This document shows positions 50,409-60,514 of a stretch of DNA of 64,000 bases, in pieces. Where the stretch lies: assembly GCA_950097015.1 (NCBI GenBank), contig CATNEN010000038.1:1922001-1986000 (forward strand). Direction: 5' to 3'. The notes beneath the pieces are model-generated. The model was not told the DNA's origin. It did not search any database and saw only the letters and a list, made by a program, of their open reading frames with translations. Source of the stretch: Macrostomum hystrix (Eukaryota > Platyhelminthes > Macrostomidae). A program made the position numbers and the translations under genes. Each line of letters starts with the position of its first letter. Position 1 is the stretch's first letter.

Positions 50409-51430
50409 ATCTTAAAATTGCAATCAATAGAAAAAGAAAATTTGCCCATAAACTAAAAAATACCAATACTACTAGCAAACATGCAGGCTTACAAATAAGC
50501 CCGTGATACTCGTATAATCTGGATGCTTAATGCAATAAATCAGGTTGTAAGCATTGCCGGCAGTCAAGTAACAAAACAAATAGTTTTAACATTAGTAGAA
50601 AGTGTTCAAAGCGAGCTAATTTTTAGTACTCAGTGTAAAAATTATATACGTTTTAAACTTTAAATAAATAACGTATTGTACTTATAATAATTTTTTATTT
50701 TGTAAATTTAAAGTAAAACCGCGAAAATGACGTTCACGCTGGAATAATTTGTTATGTATTCTTTATATCGTCTCTTGGCTAAAGAGTAAAAAAGGCTAAA
50801 GTAATTTTAATGTAGTAAAAATATGACATAAGTCCTAACCTAACCTAACTTTACCTAACCTTCAGGTGTCAGCTAAAATTGGAAGGATGTAAAGCTAAGA
50901 GAAGTGTCAAATCAAATGGGTGGTGCAAATCCAAGAGACAGCAAATTTTGACATTTTTCTCATGATTTCTGTCACCTATTTTAGCACTTTCTTGTTATTC
51001 AATAAACTTTTTAAGGAATAAAAATCAACAATGGCTTACAAATTAGCTCTCTGATTATGAGTTTTATATGGTTCCTATATTGGCTGTATAGTATAATACA
51101 ATTGGCCTCCTCCCTATTGAATGGATTATAGCAAACATACATGGACTTAGTCTCTTAGTCACTTTGTTTTTACTTTGACGCTCTTTTATTGAGATGTAAA
51201 GGTCCACAAAAACTTGGACAATTTGTCATTTGGATAACCAAGTGTCTAGGCTTAACAAAACTAGACAGCATGAAAGTATTGGCAAGGAAGGCATTAAAGA
51301 AAAAACTCACTATCGAGAATAGAGAAAACTCACAGGGAAAGATCTGGTAGTAAAATCTTGGCAAGAAAAATTTGCTGCAGTAAAATCATTTAGAAAGTCA
51401 TTTTTGAAAGTTGAATTAGATAGGCCCTAA
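50409..51430. other. AT-rich spacer
   Basis: No gene recognised. A short run CCTAACCTAACCTAAC at about 50837 resembles a pyrimidine/branch-site-rich stretch rather than an array. Confidence 0.4.
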
Positions 51431-51905
51431 CCATTTTGGGAAATTGTGGTGCTCCTAGATTATTTCTTCTAGCCTCAAACAAGTCATGGAAAACATTGAG
51501 TGTGGGCTCAATACTATGCAAAATCAGCTTAATGTTTGCTGTGACTCCCCAAAAATATGATCAAGCCAACTTTTTTCATATCTGGCTTTCACCATAGACT
51601 TATTTAGCCTGGCATCATTAAATCAGAGTTCCACACTCAGACAATCACAAATCTTAAGGACAACATGTCCAAAAAGTGAAGACTTGTCCAAAAACCATCC
51701 ACCCTTTTCTATAAATTTACTTGTCTATATATTGCTGCCAGTATGCAGGCTGCTATCAACAAGCTTAGGTTTGATATATTGAAGCATCCACTATACAGTC
51801 CTGACCTGATCTTGCTCTATATTTCTTTGACATTTTCCCTTAACTAGAAAAGCACCTCAGGGGTAGAATTTTTGTCTCCTTGGGCCTTAAACAAAAGGTC
51901 TATCA
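51430..51905 (+). pseudogene. Mariner-type transposase relic
   Basis: At about 51770 the plus strand reads LKHPLYSPDLILLY, matching the HPPYSPDLAP block around the second catalytic Asp of mariner/Tc1 transposases. It is followed by KSTSG in place of the usual KKHLRG. The sequence is full of stops and frameshifts, and no termini were located. Confidence 0.5.
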
Positions 51906-53180
51906 TTGCCTCCTATACAAGATCCTAGAGACAAATTGGGTCTGCAATCAATGCCCAGTGCTATCAGTAGTAAAAGTGTATGCACCCCATAGTCCAGATT
52001 ATGCTGGGCTTACGCCGGAGGTAAACTCTAGCTTTTTTAGGACTTACGCCAGCACAGTTACTCCCATGTTTGTCTGCTAAAAAATTTTGCCAACAGAAAA
52101 AGGCAATAATTCAAAATTATTTATTTGTGAGACAGAAAATACTTTCAGGCAGAATTTAATTAAAATTTTTTTCTTTGCTTAGCTTCTAAAAAATAACAGG
52201 TTCACTTTATCCTCAGTTTTATGCTTAACAAAAACTTTGTTATACTTTTAAAAATTTATGCAAAGTTAATGCATTTTGAAAATGAATAGTAAAATGACCA
52301 AAATATACGCTATTTTGCTTCTATGCTTCTTACAGCTTAACACTAATACTTACTGCAATTTTTGTCAAAAATCTATTTATGCCACAGTTACTCTGGTGTT
52401 TTTCTAGTTTAAAAATTTATGCCTAACTACCCCCCGACTTTTGGCATAAGGCAGTCTTACGCTGGAGAAATCCGGCATAACTGACATGATCCCAACTATG
52501 GTATGCACCTAGCTTGTGCAATGTGGAAAATGCTTCAAACCAATCTGATAATAATAACTGAAAACTCCATGACATAGTGAAGACTGACTACAAAGGATCT
52601 TTGGTAAGACATCATATCACTTTTGTGTTTAATTAGTGCTTTTGTTTGTTCCTTAAATCTAGTTTTATCAGTATTTGCTAGCTTCTGATTTAAGACACAA
52701 TATAGTGAAAAAAAATTAAGTCAACTTTATTATCTCAACTTAAACTTAAAACTTTTACAGATTAATTTTTTTATCTGTAAAAAATATTAAAAAATATAAG
52801 ATCTTAAAATATTTATTTTATATATATATTATCTTTATTTTAAAGATTAAAGATCTTTAAAACTTTTTTAAAGATATATATCATATTCTTGTGATGTTTG
52901 TCATTTTATTTTACATATTTGCATTTAAACCTTTAAATGTTGATTATAGTGGCTAAGCCAAGCCATTGTATTGCTGATATAACTCATACCAATATTTCCT
53001 AAGCTCAAATCTGTCAAAAAGGATTAATTTAACTTTTTATATTAATACACTCGTACTTTTTTAATGAGATATGTGACGAAACAGAGAATATTTTTAACCT
53101 ATAGAAAACTCTAACCTAACTAAACCTAATTAAACTAATTGAACTCTAAAATTCTAAAAGTCTTTTTCTAATATTCTCTG
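51906..53180. other. AT-rich spacer 5' of calumenin
   Basis: No gene recognised. At the right end the sequence takes on an intron- or outron-like character (CTAACCTAACTAAACCTAAT, then a pyrimidine tract). Confidence 0.4.
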
Positions 53181-53188
53181 ATTTTCAG
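53181..53188 (+). promoter_or_regulatory. 3' splice site 19 nt before the calumenin start codon
   Basis: CTAAC-rich sequence, a T-rich tract and ATTTTCAG end 19 nt upstream of the ATG. This is either the end of a 5'-UTR intron or a spliced-leader trans-splice acceptor; no upstream exon is recognisable. Confidence 0.5.
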
Positions 53189-53207
53189 GTGAAGAAAAAG
53201 GCAAAAA

Positions 53208-56200
53208 ATGCATTGCCATCTACTTTCTGTGCAACTCTTTGTGCTATCATTGGCTATTATTCTGCTGCATAGCAATCATTGCCAAGGTAGTCCAACATTG
53301 CATGCCGGAAGTAAGGATCGAATTGCTAAAGGCGAGAAGCCACTGAGTGATGCAGCTCACAATGAGGATCCCGCAGCTGATGATCACAAATATGATCACG
53401 ATGCTTTCCTTGGTCGAGAAGATGCTGAAAAATTTGATCAAATGTCGCCAGAGCAGAGTGCAGCAGCTTTGGGTAAAATTATTGACAAAATTGACAAAGA
53501 CAAAGACGGCTTTGTCTCCAAGGAGGAGTTGTACAACTGGATAGACTACATTGCCAAGCGGTACATTAGAGAGAACAGCAAGCGCCAGTTTAAGGACTAC
53601 AGCGATGGAAAAGAGGATGGCAAGATTGACTGGGAGACCTACAAGGTGAGCAGTCAAGTTACCGAGGTAGCATTTATTGTTTGCATCTTCATGCTAGCTT
53701 ATAATTATCATTGTAATATCAAGCATGTTGAATTTCTAGACCTTATGGCCAGCTGTCACCTCCCAATCACAGGGTTACAGAGTCTACAGATCCCAGAATT
53801 TGAAGTATCCTGATCCCAAAGTCAAACATCCAGATCCGAATGTTAAACCTCCAAATCCCAGAATTAAAACTACAGCTCCCAAGGTTGATTCTCCAGATCC
53901 TAAGACTAGGCCTCCCATACATGCGCAACTTCCCAAATTTACACCGGCCGTGCGACTTCGTTTTTAAAAAAAATGCGACATACCTATGCCCAAATTTTTT
54001 ATCTGGGTAAACGGCAGGGGTAACTATGACTGTGTTGCAATATTAAAATGCCTCGTCATCTAATTAGTCTTCCGCTGGCAGCAGAGTGCACTCTGGCGAC
54101 TCGATCGTCGGCGTGAATGAAATTGGCGAGGTCAGCTGCGTGGCGTCGCCCGTCAAGCTGCTTCCCTGCTTAGCTTAGCCCCCTCTGAATGCGACTTACT
54201 TACCTTGGAATGCGACTTACTTCCCTCTGATTGCGACTTACTTCCCTCTGATTGCGACTTACTTCCCTCTGATTGCGACTTACTTCCCTCTGATTGCGAC
54301 TTACTTCCCTCTGATTGCGACTTACTTCCCTCTGATTGCGACTTACTTCCCTCTGAATGCGACTTACTTCCCTCTGATTGCAGATTTTGTCACGTTTTTG
54401 CTTCTTTCCCCATTTGCTTTCCTTCCTTTCTTCTTTCCTTTCTCTGCTTTCCTCCTTTCCTGCCTTCTTTTCTTTTTTTCCGCTCGTTTTTTTCTGTCCG
54501 ATTTTTTTCTCGGGTGGCCATTTTTGCGACTTACCTTGCTCGGCCGCTCGTCACCCGGCCGGATCGGCCGGGTCGGCGGGTGTTGCGCATGTATGAGGCC
54601 TCCAGATCAATGGAGGCGAGCGTCAGAGTGGTTAACGCGTTTGCTTCTCGCGCCAATGTCAATCAGCTCAATTTCCGCGGCGAGGCCACATTCATTTCGG
54701 GTGCAGCCGCATGGAGAAGATTTAGGGCTTGTAGTGCAAATCACGCCCTTGATGGCTAACCCCCAAGGCACAGTGAAAGTGTACACTGCCTTACGATGAG
54801 AAAGTCATTGCAGATGTTCACACCTGTATGAGTGCATGCCTGCGTACAGTATCTGTGTGCGTATGTGCTCAATTGCCTCCTCGCTGGCTGCAGGTCTAGT
54901 GTCACCAAATGATGTGCCATTGCCCGCAGCCCTCCTGTAATTAATATTTTTATTATAAGCCTCCAGATCCCACAGTTTTAATCTGGATCCTTAGGTTAAA
55001 CATCCAGATCCCAATGTTAATTCTCCCAATCCCATGTAGATCCTAAAGGAAGAACTCCAAATCCTAAGATTAATCCTTAAGTTCCATAATCCTATAAAAG
55101 CTGCCTCCTTTATATCCCAGTCTAAGGCTAGAATAATCTCAGAATTATCTTCTGTTATTTATGATTAAACTTAAAGCATGCAACCATACTTTATGTTCAC
55201 CTCGTAGTATAAAAATTCACCTTTCAGACGAAAGTCTTCGGCCCGTCGCCTGGACCGCACACGGCCAAGACCATCGAGCGAGAGCGTCGGCGCTGGCAGC
55301 GAGCCGATCGAGACGCCGATGGCCTGCTGGACCTGGCCGAATTCACCAATTTCGCCCACCCCGAAGACGCCGTTCACATGCGCGAACTTGTGGCCCTCGA
55401 GTCTCTGGAAGATTTGGATCGCAACGGCGACGGCTTCATTGACGAGTCGGAATACATCGGCGACATGTGGTCCGGTCGCGACAGCGGCGAACCCGAGCCG
55501 GACTGGGTGCAGCAGGAGAGAGAAACTTTCCGGAACCAGCGGGACGCCAATAAAGATGGACGACTCGATCAGGCCGAGGTGTCTGCCTGGATACTGCCTA
55601 CCAACTATGATCAGGTGAGTTCTATTCCACTCCATTGAGCCAGCTGATTCCACTAAGCTTACTCTGACTTCCTAAAGAGGTCGATTAAGTCCAGTGTTTT
55701 CCCTATAGGGGAATCAACTTAGTAGTGTTTATCCCTGAAGGAATTTAGCTGAATCTAGTGTTTATCCCTGAAGGGATTTAGCTGAATCTAGCGTTTTTCC
55801 TTGAAGGGATTCGACTGATCTCTTGTTTCTCCCTGAAGGGATTCGACTGATCTCTTGTTTCTCCCTGAAGGGATTCGACTGATCTCTTGTTTCTCCCTGA
55901 AGGGATTCGACTGATCTCTTGTTTCTCCCTGAAGGGATTCGACTGATCTCTTGTTTCTCCCTGAAGGGATTCGACTGATCTCTTGTTTCTTCCTGAAGGG
56001 ATTCGACTGATCTCTTGTTTCTCCCTGAAGGGATTCGACTGATCTCTTGTTTCTTCCTGAAGGGATTCGACTGATCTCTTGTTTCTTCCTGAAGGGATTC
56101 GACTGATCTCTTGTTTCTCCCTGAAGGGATTCGACTAATCTCTTGTTTCTTCCTGAAGGGATTCGACTGATCTCTTGTTTCTCCCTGAAGGGATTCGACT

Positions 56201-56546
56201 GATCTCTTGTTTCTACCTGAAGGGCTTAAACTAAATTCTATTATATATGCTTCTTACTGCAAAAGTGTTTGTACAACTTTTTAGTGAAGTTGTGCTACGA
56301 AATGCGCATGGTCACATATTGATTGGTCATTGTGGACCGACTGTCTAAACCTGTATCCACAGCGAATTATCCTCACCGCCTGCACTAATCCAGGTTGACG
56401 CGGAATCCAAGCACCTGTTCGCCCAGGCCGACATTGACAAGGACGGCAGGCTATCCAGGAAGGAGATTCTCGATCATCACGACATCTTTGCTGGCAGTCA
56501 GGCTACTGACTTTGGCGAGGCTCTGCGCAATCATGAGGAGCTCTGA
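53208..56546 (+). CDS. Calumenin/reticulocalbin (CREC family) ER calcium-binding protein
   Basis: Three exons: 53208-53645, 55228-55614 and 56394-56546, giving 325 aa, all phase 0; donors GTGAGC and GTGAGT, acceptors CTTTCAG and AATCCAG. Signal peptide MHCHLLSVQLFVLSLAIILL is followed by the family block YDHDAFLGREDAEKFDQMSP. Six EF-hand loops are visible: DKDKDGFVSKEE, a DGKEDGKIDWE loop, DRDADGLLDLAE, DRNGDGFIDESE, DANKDGRLDQAE and DIDKDGRLSRKE. The protein ends GSQATDFGEALRNHEEL. The last four residues (HEEL) replace the usual HDEF/HDEL retention signal. CREC proteins bind Ca2+ with low affinity in the secretory pathway and modulate folding and Ca2+ handling. ATTAAA at 56574 is a plausible poly(A) signal. 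Intron 1 carries a nested transposon and SINE; intron 2 carries a minisatellite. Confidence 0.95.
53916..54595. mobile_element. Short-TIR non-autonomous DNA transposon, copy 2
   Basis: Begins CATACATGCGCAAC and ends GTTGCGCATGTATG, a perfect 14-bp inverted repeat, flanked by the perfect 8-bp duplication AGGCCTCC (53908-53915 and 54596-54603). It shares with copy 1 (10732-11008) the GCCGTGCGACTT block near the left end and GGCCGGGTCGGC near the right. It is longer (680 bp) because of an internal expansion of a 21-bp GATTGCGACTTACTTCCCTC unit at 54185-54380. Confidence 0.88.
54609..54959 (+). mobile_element. SINE family 1, full-length, in calumenin intron 1
   Basis: Head GTCAGAGTGGTTAACGCG and GGCGAGGCCACATTC, then body with CCCCAAGGCACAGTGAAAGT and GCCTCCTCGCTGGCTGCAGG. 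A 10-bp target duplication CCTCCAGATC is at 54599-54608 and 54960-54969. The left copy overlaps the target duplication of the adjacent DNA transposon, so the two inserted at the same spot. Confidence 0.85.
55740..56220. repeat. 32-bp minisatellite in calumenin intron 2
   Basis: About 14 copies of a unit containing GAAGGGATTCGACTGATCTC and TTGTTTCTCCCT. Copies in the middle are nearly identical; those at the left edge are diverged. Confidence 0.93.
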
Positions 56547-56579
56547 ACAAAGCTTCTTTGCCTTTAGATTTTTATTAAA

Positions 56580-56910
56580 CGCGGGTGCTTGTGCTTGATG
56601 CTAATAACCTCTGTTGTTGCCATCAGCAAGTCTTCAATCATCAGTTATCATAAACGATTTGGGTTAACCGTTTTCTTCTATCGCTTTTGCCTATATAATT
56701 AGGAATTTAGACAATTGATTCGGGAATAAACGACTTTCATAAGCAAAGTTAGCAATCAACAGCAGCCATCAATTCTCATTGTTACCTACCACGATGGACG
56801 AAGATTTGGACATTCCAAACGTGGGGGAGAGACAATTGTCAAAGCGAAACTCAATTATTTGTCTATGGTCTTGTCTCATAAAACGGGATTTTAAAAAGGA
56901 GCCAATTGTG
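56580..56910. other. 3' flank of calumenin
   Basis: No feature beyond the likely 3' UTR end. Confidence 0.35.
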
Positions 56911-57007
56911 ATAAACGCTGTTAAATTTACATTCTGTGGCTAGGCTTTAACCATAGACCATATACCATAAACCATTCATAAACAATAATGAATTAAACGG
57001 CGTTTAT
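56911..57007. mobile_element. Small MITE with ATAAACGCYGTT termini, copy 2
   Basis: A 97-bp relative of 11084-11234: it begins ATAAACGCTGTTAAATTTAC followed by ATTCTGTGGC, and ends AATGAATTAAACGGCGTTTAT. The middle differs from copy 1. Confidence 0.6.
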
Positions 57008-57837
57008 GTTAAATATTATTTCCCGGTGAATTATTGAATGATTTAATAGGCGCAGAATGCAGACAGTTTGAACCATAGACAACAGTTTCCATTCTCAAAA
57101 GAAGCCCAAAAGAAATTTTTCAATCGAGATGAAGTAGAAAGTTTGTCATAATATTTGCATAATATTCCCTTCTGTCTGGTGAGAATATCTTGAGGTAAAC
57201 CAACCAGCTTTTATTCGCCTAAAAACAAACGTGTTTTGCAAATGGAACAATTTTTTGCCTCATAATTCAATTCTAATTATATTATCAGATTTCTAAAGGA
57301 TGTAATTAACTTACTCATTCGCATTGATTTTAGCTAGGCTTGATTTCAGCCAGCTGAGCTCACTGCTCTGCAGCGGACTCATTGTTCCGCGGTTTTATCA
57401 ACATTTTGCAGAGCTTTGCACCGCTATATTTAGTTTTAGAACTATTCTGTAGTATTGCTTTGATTTGTTTCATTCTGATTATTTTATTGCTTTGTTGCTA
57501 GCACGCCTGCTTGCACTCTGGCTGATTATGTTTATGATATCCGGTTTTGCTGCTTATAATTAAAGCAATAATTTAGTTTTTTTTGCTACTGTCTTTGCTT
57601 CGAGTATTTAGTAGGGAAATATATATACTCTGTTTTATCCAAACTAGTACTTGGCGAATAAGTTGACTTTTGTAGTTTTATTTTTTAGTTCACTAAAAGG
57701 TTTCCACGACTGCAATGCAAAATCCTTTTATATTCATCTACCTTTACCTGTCCACCTCTCAATTTTTGCTGCCTACTTTTCAATCTCCCATGTCTACGTA
57801 TCAATATCCCCTGTCTAACTTTCAATATTCCCTGTCT
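57008..57837. other. AT-rich spacer
   Basis: No gene or array recognised. Confidence 0.4.
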
Positions 57838-58668
57838 ACCTTACACTCTCTCCTGTCTACCTCACACTCTCCTGTCTACCTCACACTCTCCTGTCTACCT
57901 CACACTCTCCTGTCTACCTCACACTCCTGTCTACCTCACACCCTCTCCTGTCTACCTCACACTCTCCTGTCTACCTCACACTCTCCTGTCTACCTCACTC
58001 TCTCCTGTCTACCTCACACTCTCCTGTCTACCTCACACTCTCCTGTCTACCTCACACTCTCCTGTCTACCTCACACTCCCTTGTCTACCTCACTCTCTCC
58101 TGTCTACCTCACACTCTCCTGTCTACCTCACACTCTCCTGTCTACCTCACACTCTCCTGTCTACCTCACTCTCTCCTGTCTACCTCACACTCTCCTGTCT
58201 ACCTCACTCTCTCCTGTCTACCTCACACTCTCCTGTCTACCTCACACTCCCTTGTCTACCTCACTCTCTCCTGTCTACCTCACACTCTCCTGTCTACCTC
58301 ACACTCTCCTGTCTACCTCACTCTCTCCTGTCTACCTCACACTCTCCTGTCTACCTCACACTCCCTTGTCTACCTCACTCTCTCCTGTCTACCTCACACT
58401 CTCCTGTCTACCTCACACTCTCCTGTCTACCTCACACTCCTGTCTACCTCACACTCCTGTCTACCTCACACCCTCTCCTGTCTACCTCACACTCTCCTGT
58501 CTACCTCACACTCTCCTGTCTACCTCACACTCCCTTGTCTACCTCACTCTCTCCTGTCTACCTCACACTCCTGTCTACCTCACTCTCTCCTGTCTACCTC
58601 ACACTCCCCTGTCTACCTCACACTCCTGTCTACCTCACTCTCTCCTGTCTACCTCACTCTCTCCTGTT
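57838..58668. repeat. 19-bp minisatellite upstream of RPL12
   Basis: About 45 copies of CCTCACACTCTCCTGTCTA, with shortened (CACTCCTG) and CTCACTCTC variants. It is strongly pyrimidine-rich on the plus strand and creates a spurious 378-codon frame. It lies about 300 bp before the RPL12 start codon. Confidence 0.94.
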
Positions 58669-58968
58669 TATCTTTTAATCTCCCATGTCCGCCTATTAAT
58701 ACCTCCTGTCTACCTTGCAATCTTTCCTGTCTACTTCACACTCCTGTCTACCTCACACTATCTCTCTTGTCTACCAATCTATCTCGCCTATCTACCTCAC
58801 ACTCACCTGTATATACCTCTAAACATGTCGTCTTTCTCTCACTCTCTATAGTCTATCCTCTGATTTGATAAGTCCGAGCACAATTATTTTATTTCGAATG
58901 TCAATCATTCGCTCCGCAATGTCCAACTGCAGCTGTCGCAGCAGCCAATCGCTAATTAGCCTGCAGCC

Positions 58969-59861
58969 ATGCCACCCAAGATTGACCCCACCGCCATCAG
59001 CATTGTGTACCTGCGCGCTGTCGGTGGCGAAATCGGCGCCACCGCCTCTCTGGCGCCGAAGATCGGCCCGCTGGGCCTGTCGCCAAAGAAGGTCGGCGAA
59101 GACATTGCCAAGGCCACCAAAGACTGGAAGGGTTTGAAGGTTACGGTTAAGCTCACCATTCAGAATAGGTTAGTTGCAGCATTTTTTGTAACAAAGATCT
59201 AAATGTGTTGCTTATCTTAATCGCCGAATTTCGAGGTCTGACTCATTTTCATTACTGTTAGTAATATGTAAGGACTCATCTCTATTAAAGCTGAGGGATT
59301 AAACCGTCGGACTCACGACTTAAAGGTAGGGGGTTCGATTCCCTGCTTCACTGAAGCAATATTATCATTTAACTCCGCTTTTCTTCAGTTCATAGGAACG
59401 AGCATTAGCTGGGGTCATTTAGGGTAGGTATGGCGTCTCCCCAGTCCATGAACTAAACAACTGTTCGCAGCCTTCAAATGCCTTTTATAGCTGGCGCTTT
59501 GCTGTCGGCTGCGCATCTGACCTGATTAGGCCAGGTCTAATAATTTATCACTTATTATTCAACCAGGCAAGCCGTCGCCAGCGTGGTGCCCACCGCGTCG
59601 GCGCTGGTCATCCGAGCGTTGAACGAGCCGCCGCGCGATCGCAAGAAGGTTAAACACGTCAAGCATACGGGCAACATCACATTCGACGAGGTAATCGACA
59701 TTGCCAAGACCATGCGGCCGCGCTCCATGGCCAAGAACCTGGCCGGCACCGTCAAGGAAATTCTCGGCACCGCCCAGTCCGTTGGCTGCACAGTCGATGG
59801 TTCGAATCCGCACGACATCATCGACAAGGTGAACGATGGCAGCTACGCTGTTCCAGAGTGA
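58969..59861 (+). CDS. RPL12: 60S ribosomal protein L12 (uL11)
   Basis: Two exons, 58969-59168 and 59567-59861, giving 164 aa (165 in vertebrates), joined in phase 2 inside the codon for Arg of LTIQNR|QAV. Donor GTTAGT, acceptor AACCAG. The sequence is highly conserved: MPPKIDPT start, [71 protein letters not shown] and NPHDIID near the end. It binds the GTPase-associated centre of 28S rRNA at the base of the P-stalk. The intron contains a SINE. Confidence 0.98.
59293..59515 (+). mobile_element. tRNA-derived SINE (family 2) in the RPL12 intron
   Basis: A tRNA-like head with GTCGGACTCACGACTTAAAG and a perfect B box GGTTCGATTCC (59332-59342), then the body ATTAGCTGGGGTCATTTAGG, GGCGTCTCCCCAGTCCATGA and CTGTTCGCAGCCTTCAAATG. 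It is unlikely to be a functional tRNA because the acceptor stem is not closed. Confidence 0.75.
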
Positions 59862-60514
59862 AGCCTGCCTGGCATTTCTGCAGTTGGACTTGTGCGCGCA
59901 TATGAAACTGATTTGAGCTAGGCCCCAGTCTGTTTGAAATTCGCTAGATTATTCAACAGCTCAAACAATACAAACGGATTTACGAGTGCAGGGTCTTCAA
60001 CTCCCTTCGGCCTCGATTGGATCAAAGAAAATCAATTTTTTGTGTTTGCTTTGATGCTTTCTTTTAAGCAAATGATTGCTAGATTAAGTATTGAACTTAA
60101 AGTATTTATTTAATTGGTGTGATGTATCAAGTATTGTCAAAACATTACCTTAGCTTTGCAGATGAAAATATTCAGATTTAACAGAATTTTCTCTAATAGG
60201 TCACGTGCAAAAAAATTTGTGATTAATTTGAAAAAATAAGTGACTAGGTGGTGAGGGCCTGTTTAATTGTACTCCTAAAATCTAAACAGTGTTTTGAAGT
60301 GTTTTCCTATGTGACGACTCAATCGCCAGACAATTAACAGTCAATTTTGGTTGCTAGCGAATTTACAGACTGGTTGCCTGTCGGTTGCTATGGTATACGT
60401 TCTTGCATTACAGGTGACATAATTGGTTGCTTTTGGGGCGGTTTCCGTCATCACAGGCAGGTTGCAGCCACCGGTCGGTTGCTAAGGGGCACAGTTCCAA
60501 CAGACGGGTCATTG
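59862..60514. other. Convergent 3' flanks of RPL12 and the neurabin-like gene
   Basis: AT-rich for RPL12's side. At 60345-60500 the words GGTTGC and CGGTTGCTA recur (degenerate repeat). No further gene was recognised. Confidence 0.4.

Noticed and set aside
50830-50870. Interstitial telomere-like CCTAA repeats
   Set aside because: Only three or four imperfect copies, not distinguishable from pyrimidine/branch-point-rich DNA seen before other acceptors.
57715-58851. 378-codon frame with STSHSPVYL-type repeats
   Set aside because: By-product of the 19-bp minisatellite; frame changes with unit variants and no flanking domain.
59293-59360. Functional tRNA gene in the RPL12 intron
   Set aside because: B box is perfect but the acceptor stem does not pair and a SINE body follows; it is a SINE head.
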